Source: Bryobacterales bacterium (GTDB lineage: Bacteria > Acidobacteriota > Terriglobia > Bryobacterales > Bryobacteraceae). Taken from it: DNA of 20,508 nucleotides. Each line of letters opens with the position of its first letter. The stretch's first letter is position 1. Below the pieces are notes generated by a model that was given only the letters and a program-made list of their open reading frames with translations, was not told the origin of the DNA and did not search any database. Below are positions 14,171-20,508 of the stretch, one piece after another. The stretch covers positions 1-20,508 of the forward strand of contig JAEUQE010000171.1 in assembly GCA_016789785.1 (NCBI GenBank), given 5' to 3'. The position numbers and the translations under genes are program-made.

Positions 14171-15592
14171 ATGCGAAGAATTCTCCAGTTGCTTGTAACG
14201 GGACTGCTGTTCGTTACCTCGTGCTTCTCGCAATTTGCTCCCGCGGAATGGCTGAACCACCTCAATCAGGAGTTGATGCCGTTCTGGAATCATCCCGGCG
14301 CGTTCGGCGATCCGAAAGGCGACTTCCCCGCGATCCGCTGCGATGATGGGACCGCTGTGGTGTGGACGTCGCCCTGCCCGGAGGTCGGGCGCAACGCGTG
14401 GCTGATGCAGCGGCCACGCAACGTGGTTTCGCAATCACGGCAAGTCTATGTCTATGGCGTCGCTTATCACATGACGGGGAACCCCGAGTATCTTCGCATG
14501 ATGAAACTCGGTGTCGACTATCTGCGATCCCAGGTGATGGATCGAGTGAATGGCGGCATCGCAACCAATCAGGACGCGCGTACGGGCGCATGGGGGCCGA
14601 AGATGGAGTGGCGCAATCCGCAGGAACTCGCCTACGGAGTGCTCGGTCTTGCCATGTACTACTACCTGACACGCGATGCCGAAGTGCTGCCGGATATCAT
14701 CGCAGTGAAGGATCATGTGTTCGCGCGCTACTATGACCGCGATGCTCACGTGATTCACTGGCTGCTGGAAGACAACGGCAGTGAGCGGGCCGCGCAACGG
14801 CGTTTGGTTGCGCAATTGGATCAGATGAACGCCTATCTCGTTCTCATGACACCAATCCTCCCCGAGCCTCTTCGCACGCAGTGGCGTGATGACCTGGAAG
14901 GAATCTCCCTGCTCATGATTGAGAAGTTCTACTCGCCGGCAGAGAATCTCTTCTTCCTCAATGCGAATACTCCAAATGACCGCGACCTCGCATTCGCTGG
15001 AACGGACTTCGGTCATACGATCAAAGCCTTCTGGATGATTCGTTGGACGGCGTGGATGCGCGGCGATGTGGATTTGCTGGCGTTTGCCGAGGCCAACGGG
15101 AAACGTGTGCTGGAGCGTGCTTATCTTGCCGAGAGTGGATCATGGGCATCGGCAATCCGGCGCGGCGGCGAGTTGGATCGCAGCAAGAGTTGGTGGATCT
15201 ACGCGGAGCTTGATCAATTCGCGGCCACGCTCTCCATCAAGGATCCGTTGATGCGCACGAAGTATCTCGCAGGGACGTACGACTTCTGGCGAAAGTATAT
15301 GGTGGATCCGAACTTCGGCGAAGTGTGGAGCACGGTGGATGGAGATACGTTTCTGCCGGTGGGCGACTTGCCGAAGCAGTGGCCTTGGAAGAACGGATAC
15401 CATTCGCTGGAGCATGCTCTGATTGCGTACATCACGGGCGCTGCCGCCGAAGGTCAGCCACTGACATTGCACTACGGATTCGCAGTGGATCGCCGGCAGG
15501 AGGATGTACATCCTTATTTCTTCCACGGCCGCATCGCGAATGTTCAGGCGATGAGCGGATCCTGGGCCGTGACGTTTCTCGACGTCGAATGA
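14171..15592 (+). CDS. Exported N-acylglucosamine 2-epimerase-like (alpha/alpha)6-barrel protein
   Basis: A 473-aa protein with the pattern of the AGE/cellobiose epimerase superfamily. The N-terminus MRRILQLLVTGLLFVTSCF is a signal peptide, and VTSC (15-18) fits a lipobox, so it may be a lipoprotein anchored at C18. Barrel landmarks: RQVYVYGVAYH (90-100), LDQMNAYLVLM (216-226), TDFGHTIKAFWMIRW (278-292) with H282, WWIYAELDQF (341-350) with E346 and WPWKNGYHSLEHAL (404-417) with H411, in the usual order of the active-site histidines and acids. A C-terminal stretch of about 40 residues beyond the barrel is beta-rich. Such enzymes epimerise or isomerise free sugars, and most are cytoplasmic, so export is unusual. 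It is followed by a TonB receptor and could act on sugars imported or released in the periplasm. The substrate is not known. Confidence 0.82.
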   Translation: MRRILQLLVTGLLFVTSCFSQFAPAEWLNHLNQELMPFWNHPGAFGDPKGDFPAIRCDDGTAVVWTSPCPEVGRNAWLMQRPRNVVSQSRQVYVYGVAYHMTGNPEYLRMMKLGVDYLRSQVMDRVNGGIATNQDARTGAWGPKMEWRNPQELAYGVLGLAMYYYLTRDAEVLPDIIAVKDHVFARYYDRDAHVIHWLLEDNGSERAAQRRLVAQLDQMNAYLVLMTPILPEPLRTQWRDDLEGISLLMIEKFYSPAENLFFLNANTPNDRDLAFAGTDFGHTIKAFWMIRWTAWMRGDVDLLAFAEANGKRVLERAYLAESGSWASAIRRGGELDRSKSWWIYAELDQFAATLSIKDPLMRTKYLAGTYDFWRKYMVDPNFGEVWSTVDGDTFLPVGDLPKQWPWKNGYHSLEHALIAYITGAAAEGQPLTLHYGFAVDRRQEDVHPYFFHGRIANVQAMSGSWAVTFLDVE

Positions 15593-15632
15593 CTGAGGCG
15601 AAGATCGACGAAAGTGATGGCGGGAAAATCTT

Positions 15633-15645
15633 TTCACTAAGTGAA
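15633..15645. promoter_or_regulatory. Perfect 6-1-6 palindrome, possible operator
   Basis: TTCACT-A-AGTGAA is a perfect inverted repeat about 120 bp before the receptor start and about 40 bp after the epimerase-like stop. It resembles a dimer binding site; as RNA it would be a weak 5-bp hairpin without a T-tract, so a terminator role is less likely. Confidence 0.4.
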
Positions 15646-15649
15646 TCGC

Positions 15650-15720
15650 GCGGGCGTAGCCCCAGTCCGCCCACTGGTTATCCAAGCCCGCTGGTCCCGA
15701 GTTCGATTCCGATTGCAACT
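15650..15720 (+). pseudogene. Possible tRNA-Gly-like remnant (low confidence)
   Basis: Three blocks match typical tRNA text at nearly correct spacing: GCGGGCGTAGC at 15650-15660 (acceptor strand, then TA), CACTGGTTATCCAA at 15672-15685 (anticodon arm with TCC in anticodon position but A instead of U33), and CGAGTTCGATTC at 15698-15709 (T arm). The 3' strands of the acceptor, anticodon and T stems do not pair, so it is not a working tRNA. It may be an eroded tRNA or chance; part of it instead pairs into the nested hairpin described for this region. Confidence 0.22.
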
Positions 15721-15750
15721 AAAGTCTGGGCCGTTGGTGCATGCAGACCC

Positions 15751-15756
15751 TATCAT
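15751..15756 (+). promoter_or_regulatory. -10-like box at leaderless spacing for the TonB receptor gene
   Basis: TATCAT (5 of 6 to TATAAT) ends 7 nt before the ATG at 15764 (spacer CACCTTC). The spacer has no SD, which supports a leaderless start; no -35 is clear. Confidence 0.45.
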
Positions 15757-15763
15757 CACCTTC

Positions 15764-18652
15764 ATGCGCATCTTCACGGTCCTTCTGCTTGGAACTGCGC
15801 TTCCAGCACTTGCCCAAGTTTCGTCCGGTACGCTGACTGGACTGGTCATCGACACAACATCCAGCCCTATCCAGAACGCGAAGGTCCTCCTCATCGATAC
15901 CTCGCGCGGGCTGCAGCGTTCCTTGGGGACCAATGAAACCGGACAGTTTCGCGTACCCACACTGCCAGCGGGCATCTACAGGCTTGAAGTGGAGAGTCCG
16001 GGATTCGCGATATTCCGCCGCGAAAACATCGAAGTCGCCACCGGACAGTCCATCCATCTTGACGTGAAAATGCAGCCGGCGACGGTCCAGGAGAGTGTGA
16101 CCGTCACAGCCGAACTGGACCAACTGGATCAGGTGCGGAACTCGTCCGCGCGTGCGACAACGTTCAACACCACAGACCTGACCAAGGTGCCAGTGCTCAG
16201 CGGCGGAACCAGCCGCAACTACTCGACGCAGGTCTACCTCATGCCCGGCACGGCTCCGGGACGCACCGCCCACGCACCGTTCTCATTCAACGGCATGCGC
16301 TCCACCAGCACAGTGAACGTGATGGTGGATGGCGCCGACTTCAACAATCCCAACACCGGCGCGCTTGCCGGGGCCGGATTCAATGAGATGCCCGTCAGCA
16401 TGGAAGTGCTCACCGGCGTGGAAGTACAGAACAACAACTACAAGGCAGAGTTCGGCCGTGCGGCAGGCGGCACCATCAACATGGTGAGCCAGTCCGGCGG
16501 CAACCAGTGGCATGGCAAGTTCTACAACTTCTTGCGCAACTCCGCAATGGACGCGCGTAACACCATGCTTCGCCAACGCGACGTGCTGAAGCGAAATCAG
16601 TTTGGCGCGGTCCTCTCTGGGCCGGTATGGAAAGACAAACTGTTCGTGCTGGTGAGCGGCGAATGGCTGCTGAATCGGACCACGGGCATCTCGGCTCCGC
16701 GTGCGACGTTCACGGAAGACGAGCGCCGCAGCGCCGTGGCAGCCGTACGCCCTCTGCTCGATCTCTATCCCGTCGCGAACGTCCCAGGCACCAACCTCTT
16801 CGATTTCGGTGGGCTCTACTCGCGCACCACATTCCGTTCGCTCTTCATGCGAGCCGACTACGTGATCACCACCAAGCACTTGTTCGGCGTGCGATGGAAC
16901 TCCACGAACACGTTGGGCCGCGATACGGGCCGCATCTTTGGGCAGGGCCAGCAAGTGGACACGACCAATGGGAGCACGGTGTTCTCGCTCAACTCGACAC
17001 TCTCGCCAACTGTCGTGAACGAAGCCCGCGCATACTACACCAACCGTCATTCGAACACGATCCCGTTCACGCCGCTGCTTGGCGAGCGCTCCATCAATGA
17101 CTCGATTGGACTTCTGAACGTCGCCGGCGCGGAGCGACTGGGTTCCATCTTCCGGAACTACCTCATGATTCACAACTACCAGTTCTCGGATGATCTCTCG
17201 ATCCAGCGCGGGCGCCACGGCCTCAAGTTCGGCGGTGTTGTGCGCGCGGTGCAGGTGAACACCACGGAGAACGGCAATACTGACGGCACTCTGACTTTCG
17301 ATTCGCGCCAGGCGTTTCTCGCTGGTCTTCCCAGAACCTACACTCGCGTGCTTGGCGACACCCGGTTGGATCAGCGCACCAAGGAAGTTGGGCTCTACGC
17401 ACAAACCGACTTTCGCATGCGGAGTAACTTGAATCTGAACCTCGGCGTTCGATGGGAACTGTATACTCCCGGCACCGACATTTACAGTCGCGTCCCGGTC
17501 AACTACAAAACTGACTACAACAACTTTGCACCTCGCGTGGGATTCTCCTGGACTCCGGGCAGTCAAACCGCTCTTGTGATCCGCGGTGGATACGGTATGT
17601 TCACCACGCCACTCGCGCTCCGTTATCTGGGCAACCTTCGTTTCCAGCCCGAACGCATTGTGAGTCTCACCGCGATCAATCCCCGTTTCCCGAATCTGCT
17701 CAGCGGCGCGGTAACGCAGAGCTCGGAACAAACGAACACATCGCCGGATCTGGTGCAGCCCTACTCGCAGCAATACAACCTGACGGTGGACTACCGTCTG
17801 CCGAATACACAGACGGTGTTCTCCCTCGCATATGTGGGCACTCGCGGCGTGATGCTTCCGCTGACGTTGTTTCCGAACGGCGGAGAGCGGATGCCGCAGC
17901 AAGTGCGGCCGAATCCCTCGGTTGGCCTCATCCGGCTCCTTGGCACGGAAGGCTCATCGAACTACAACAGCCTGCAGGCGACGGCGAACGGCCGGTTTGC
18001 CCGCCGGTTCCAAATGCGCGCGGCCTACACGTGGTCCCGCGCGATCGATGATCTCTCCACGGACACCGCCAATCTGATTGCGGAGAACAACCGCCGGCTC
18101 GATCGCGGGCGCGCCGACTTCCATCTCGGACATGCGCTGAGCACAGCATTGTTTTATGACATTCCGTCGCTGCGAGGCGCCTATGGCCTGCTCTCGAACT
18201 GGACCATCTCCGGCGTCGTACAGGCGCGATCGGGGCGCGTGTTCTCTCTGCTCAGTGGAACGGACGGCATCGACGGCAACCGCGTGAATCGGATTCACGG
18301 GATCGATGGCACTTTGGAGCGCGTCAACAATGGCGTGTTTGCATTGACACCGGCTGGAGGATTGCCGCTTGCGCAACTCCGCCAGCAGTTGACTCCGGCC
18401 AGCGGCGTGACGGGCACCCTTGGACGCAACACCGAGACTGGCGATCCCTTCTTCGACCTCAGTGTGAGCCTGCAAAAGGACATCCGGTTCACGGAGCGTC
18501 TTCAAGGCCAATTCCGCGCCGAGGCGTTCAATCTCACCAATACCGCCAACTACGATGCCTATGTGGGTAGCATCATCGATCCCCGCTTCGGCCAGGCAAC
18601 CAGCGCTCTGCAGCCGCGTGCGCTGCAACTCGCCTTCCGCGTGACGTTCTAG
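15764..18652 (+). CDS. Oar-type TonB-dependent outer-membrane receptor
   Basis: A 962-aa outer-membrane protein. Residues 1-18 are a signal peptide (MRIFTVLLLGTALPALAQ). Residues about 20-105 form a carboxypeptidase-regulatory-like domain (SGTLTGLVIDTTSSPIQNAK, then GQFRVPTLPAGIYRLEVE), and about 125-250 is the plug region, with FSFNGMRSTSTVNVMVDG (173-190) and AEFGRAAGGTINMVSQSGGN (228-247). The rest is a long beta-barrel, and the last residues LQLAFRVTF end in phenylalanine as outer-membrane barrels do. This is the large Oar-like family typical of Acidobacteriota, which lacks a SusD partner; none is present. Such receptors import large or scarce ligands, often glycans or their fragments. 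The start at 15764 begins the signal peptide; the in-frame extension to 15641 runs through structured intergenic DNA. Ligand unknown; probably co-transcribed with the next gene. Confidence 0.9.
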   Translation: MRIFTVLLLGTALPALAQVSSGTLTGLVIDTTSSPIQNAKVLLIDTSRGLQRSLGTNETGQFRVPTLPAGIYRLEVESPGFAIFRRENIEVATGQSIHLDVKMQPATVQESVTVTAELDQLDQVRNSSARATTFNTTDLTKVPVLSGGTSRNYSTQVYLMPGTAPGRTAHAPFSFNGMRSTSTVNVMVDGADFNNPNTGALAGAGFNEMPVSMEVLTGVEVQNNNYKAEFGRAAGGTINMVSQSGGNQWHGKFYNFLRNSAMDARNTMLRQRDVLKRNQFGAVLSGPVWKDKLFVLVSGEWLLNRTTGISAPRATFTEDERRSAVAAVRPLLDLYPVANVPGTNLFDFGGLYSRTTFRSLFMRADYVITTKHLFGVRWNSTNTLGRDTGRIFGQGQQVDTTNGSTVFSLNSTLSPTVVNEARAYYTNRHSNTIPFTPLLGERSINDSIGLLNVAGAERLGSIFRNYLMIHNYQFSDDLSIQRGRHGLKFGGVVRAVQVNTTENGNTDGTLTFDSRQAFLAGLPRTYTRVLGDTRLDQRTKEVGLYAQTDFRMRSNLNLNLGVRWELYTPGTDIYSRVPVNYKTDYNNFAPRVGFSWTPGSQTALVIRGGYGMFTTPLALRYLGNLRFQPERIVSLTAINPRFPNLLSGAVTQSSEQTNTSPDLVQPYSQQYNLTVDYRLPNTQTVFSLAYVGTRGVMLPLTLFPNGGERMPQQVRPNPSVGLIRLLGTEGSSNYNSLQATANGRFARRFQMRAAYTWSRAIDDLSTDTANLIAENNRRLDRGRADFHLGHALSTALFYDIPSLRGAYGLLSNWTISGVVQARSGRVFSLLSGTDGIDGNRVNRIHGIDGTLERVNNGVFALTPAGGLPLAQLRQQLTPASGVTGTLGRNTETGDPFFDLSVSLQKDIRFTERLQGQFRAEAFNLTNTANYDAYVGSIIDPRFGQATSALQPRALQLAFRVTF

Positions 18653-18655
18653 GAG
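18651..18655 (+). promoter_or_regulatory. Ribosome binding site overlapping the receptor stop codon
   Basis: AGGAG shares its first two bases with the TAG stop of the receptor gene (18650-18652) and lies 8 nt before the ATG at 18664. This argues for one mRNA and coupled translation of receptor and propeller protein. Confidence 0.7.
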
Positions 18656-18663
18656 CAAGCGCC

Positions 18664-20508
18664 ATGATGCGAAGTACTCTCTTGCTTGGCGCCGCGATCG
18701 CGAGCATCGTGCCTGTTCTCGTTCAGGGATCGGAGCCGGGCTCCCGGTGGACCGGCTTCCGGGGCAACGGTGACTCGATAACCACAGCCTCCAAACTGCC
18801 GCTCGAATGGGCTCATGACCAAAACATCGCGTGGCGCGTGGATGTACCCGGAATGGGCCAGTCGACACCTGTGGTCTTTGACGGCCGCATCTTCCTCACG
18901 TCGGTGGAAGGACCGAAGAAGGAACTGTTGAATCTGTTCGCAATCGATCTTGCCAGTGGCAAGGTGGTCTGGCACAAGCAAATGAAGTCGTCGCGGCCCC
19001 ACCCCACGGGTGACCGTGTGTCGAGGGCCGCGCCAACACCCGCGGTGGAAGGTGGTAGAGTGTACGCGCTCTTCGACGCGGGAGATCTGTTTGCGTTCAG
19101 CCGCGACGGCGAGCAACTCTGGCACGTCGACTTCAATCAGCGCTACGGCGTCATTCAGGGCGGTCACGACTTCGGCAGTTCCCTGCGCTTGCATGGCGAG
19201 CGGCTCTACGCGCATGTTTCGCAAGCCAAGCCCTCGTATCTGGTAGCGATTCGCAAGGCCGATGGCTCCGGTGTCTGGCACAACGAGATGCCCATGGAGG
19301 GCGGCTACGGCACGCCGGTCGTGACAAGGCACGAAGGCAAAGATCTGTTGCTTGCGTCTTCGCAGGGAGGCATGATCGCCTACGATGCCGAGACCGGCAA
19401 TGAGCTTTGGAAACAAGTGCGGGAGGGCGCGCGGGGCGGAGGAATCCCTTCACTGAGCGTCGCCAACGGGATCGCCGTGGTTGCCTCCGCCGACAAAGGC
19501 AAGAGCTTCGCGGTGCGTCTCGCGGACCCATCGAAGATCGCATGGACCGCGGAAGCGGCATCCACGCAGTACAGTTCGCCTCTCTTGCATGGCGGGCGAG
19601 CCTACTTGGTGAATGCCGTGGGAGTGCTGTTCGCGGTGGATCTTGAGACCGGAAAACAGATCTGGAACACGAGGCTCCCAGGTCCGGTGTGGGCCTCCGC
19701 AATTGGCGCGGGAGACCATCTCTACTTCTTCACCACGGAAGGCTCCACCGCCGTGTTTCGCTCTGGCGATAAGCCGGATAGAGTGGCGGACAACACGCTG
19801 CCAGTCGCGAGCACCGTTTACGCGGCAACACCGATTGAGCGATCGTTTCTTGTTCGCACCGGAACAGAGCTGTGGAAACTTGCGGATGTTGGAAAGGTGA
19901 AGTCGTACGGGACACCGGAGACATTGGTCTCTGAGCGTACTTCGGACTCGGGGCCGGCTCCGAAACCATTGGCGGATGCGAAGCCGGGAACCGTGTGGAT
20001 GAATTCGCGCGATGGTTTGGAGTACGTTCTGATACCCGGTGGCAAGTTCACCATGGGATGCGCCACGGGAGCGTGCTTGCCGGATGAGTCACCCGCGCAA
20101 GAAGTGGAGGTCGCGAAGCCGCTTTGGATGGGGAGAACGGAAGTAACGGTTGCTGCTTACCGCAAGTTCGCTACCGCAACGGGAGCCCGGTTGCCCGAAG
20201 AGGCGAGGCTGCTCGATCGTCCCTTGAATCCGCGCTGGCACAACGCAAAGTTGCCCATCGTCAACATGACGGCATCGCAGGCGGAAGCGTACTGCAACTG
20301 GATTGGTGGCAGATTGCCTTCAGAAAAGGAGTGGGAGTACGCGGCTCAGCAGAACGGTGATTCGGTTGCGGCGGATGCGATCTGGTCCGCGGAAAATTCG
20401 GGGAGCCAGCCATTGACAGGTGCGGTCTTGCAGCAGCGCCGAGGGATTGAGGAGAAGCTATACGGGAACGGCAACGCGCTTAAGGAAGTGGCCACCCGCA
20501 AGCCGAAC
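18664..20508 (+). CDS. Exported PQQ-like beta-propeller protein fused to a SUMF1 (FGE-sulfatase) domain, 3' end cut by the window
   Basis: The frame is open for 615 codons from the ATG at 18664 to the last base of the window, with no stop, so the protein is partial. A signal peptide occupies about residues 1-22 (MMRSTLLLGAAIASIVPVLV). Residues about 28-400 are a PQQ-like (BamB/quinoprotein-type) propeller with repeated blade motifs: LFAIDLASGKVVWHKQ, LFAFSRDGEQLWHVD, LVAIRKADGSGVWHNE, MIAYDAETGNELWKQ and LFAVDLETGKQIWNTR. From residue about 454 a SUMF1/formylglycine-generating-enzyme-like domain begins: YVLIPGGKFTMGC, then MGRTEVTVAAYRKFA and GGRLPSEKEWEYAA. The catalytic cysteine region of true FGE would lie beyond the window, so activity cannot be judged. 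Most such domains in exported proteins are binding or structural. It follows the TonB receptor with a coupled SD; MMR could also start at the second ATG (18667). Confidence 0.85.
   Translation, partial: MMRSTLLLGAAIASIVPVLVQGSEPGSRWTGFRGNGDSITTASKLPLEWAHDQNIAWRVDVPGMGQSTPVVFDGRIFLTSVEGPKKELLNLFAIDLASGKVVWHKQMKSSRPHPTGDRVSRAAPTPAVEGGRVYALFDAGDLFAFSRDGEQLWHVDFNQRYGVIQGGHDFGSSLRLHGERLYAHVSQAKPSYLVAIRKADGSGVWHNEMPMEGGYGTPVVTRHEGKDLLLASSQGGMIAYDAETGNELWKQVREGARGGGIPSLSVANGIAVVASADKGKSFAVRLADPSKIAWTAEAASTQYSSPLLHGGRAYLVNAVGVLFAVDLETGKQIWNTRLPGPVWASAIGAGDHLYFFTTEGSTAVFRSGDKPDRVADNTLPVASTVYAATPIERSFLVRTGTELWKLADVGKVKSYGTPETLVSERTSDSGPAPKPLADAKPGTVWMNSRDGLEYVLIPGGKFTMGCATGACLPDESPAQEVEVAKPLWMGRTEVTVAAYRKFATATGARLPEEARLLDRPLNPRWHNAKLPIVNMTASQAEAYCNWIGGRLPSEKEWEYAAQQNGDSVAADAIWSAENSGSQPLTGAVLQQRRGIEEKLYGNGNALKEVATRKPN

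Larger units (their letters stand above)
15593..15763. other. Intergenic region with a palindrome and a structured, tRNA-like stretch
   Basis: No gene is seen between the epimerase-like and the receptor genes. The region holds the TTCACTAAGTGAA palindrome (15633-15645), a nested inverted-repeat structure (GCGGGC 15650-15655 with GCCCGC 15686-15691, enclosing CCAGT 15662-15666 with ACTGG 15673-15677), a tRNA-like text at 15650-15720 and the TATCAT box at 15751-15756. Confidence 0.55.

Noticed and set aside
15650..15720. A functional tRNA gene
   Set aside because: Acceptor, anticodon and T stems do not pair on their 3' sides and U33 is replaced, so only a remnant or chance match is considered.
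16283..17902. A 539-codon open frame on the minus strand inside the TonB receptor gene
   Set aside because: It is antisense to a clearly conserved receptor frame, its product has no recognisable domain and is rich in His/Arg/Val, as expected from reading GC-rich coding DNA backwards.

Overview
The window looks like a chromosomal accessory or metabolic region of an Acidobacteriota bacterium, most likely from the Solibacter/Bryobacter group. This is inferred from the gene families, not from a marker gene: an Oar-type TonB-dependent receptor with an N-terminal carboxypeptidase-regulatory-like domain, a Tat-exported DUF1552 protein, several exported ThuA-like proteins, a Tat-exported Gfo/Idh/MocA oxidoreductase, a PQQ-type beta-propeller joined to a SUMF1 domain, and a GC-rich base composition. 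No rRNA, intact tRNA, integrase, transposase or CRISPR array was seen.

Layout. (1) Positions 105-6566, plus strand: a tight five-gene operon coding for a ThuA-DUF1080 fusion, a xylose-isomerase-like TIM-barrel enzyme, a protein with two ThuA domains, a Tat-exported Gfo/Idh/MocA dehydrogenase and a URO-D-like protein. The first three genes overlap by 4 bp (ATGA, GTGA); the last two have strong Shine-Dalgarno (SD) sites. (2) 6567-6904: no intact gene; apparently the eroded 3' part of a lost gene, with a strong hairpin. (3) 6905-7774, minus strand: a HEAT-repeat protein with an acidic tail. (4) 7775-7946: a divergent control region with a palindrome and a good sigma-70-type promoter. (5) 7947-9287: a DUF1552 protein followed by a clear terminator. 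(6) 9348-10558: an ABA4-like (DUF4281) membrane protein overlapping a seven-helix membrane protein of unknown function. (7) 10619-12217: an exported SelA-like PLP enzyme with an extra C-terminal beta domain. (8) 12226-14111, minus strand: a ThuA-like protein then a degenerate nucleoside-hydrolase-like protein, converging on gene 7 with an 8-bp gap. (9) 14171-15592: an exported N-acylglucosamine-2-epimerase-like (alpha/alpha)6 barrel. (10) 15764 to the window end: a TonB-dependent receptor, then a PQQ-propeller/SUMF1 protein cut by the window edge.

How it may work. The predicted exported ThuA, DUF1080 (3-keto-disaccharide hydrolase family), dehydrogenase, isomerase and epimerase-like proteins, together with an outer-membrane receptor, fit processing of glycosides through oxidised (3-keto) sugars in the cell envelope. 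That is inference from family and context; no substrate can be read from the sequence. A second theme is start signals: five first-in-transcript genes lack an SD site and instead carry a TANNNT-like or CATAAT box 7-8 nt before the start codon, as expected for leaderless mRNAs, whereas internal genes have good SD sites.
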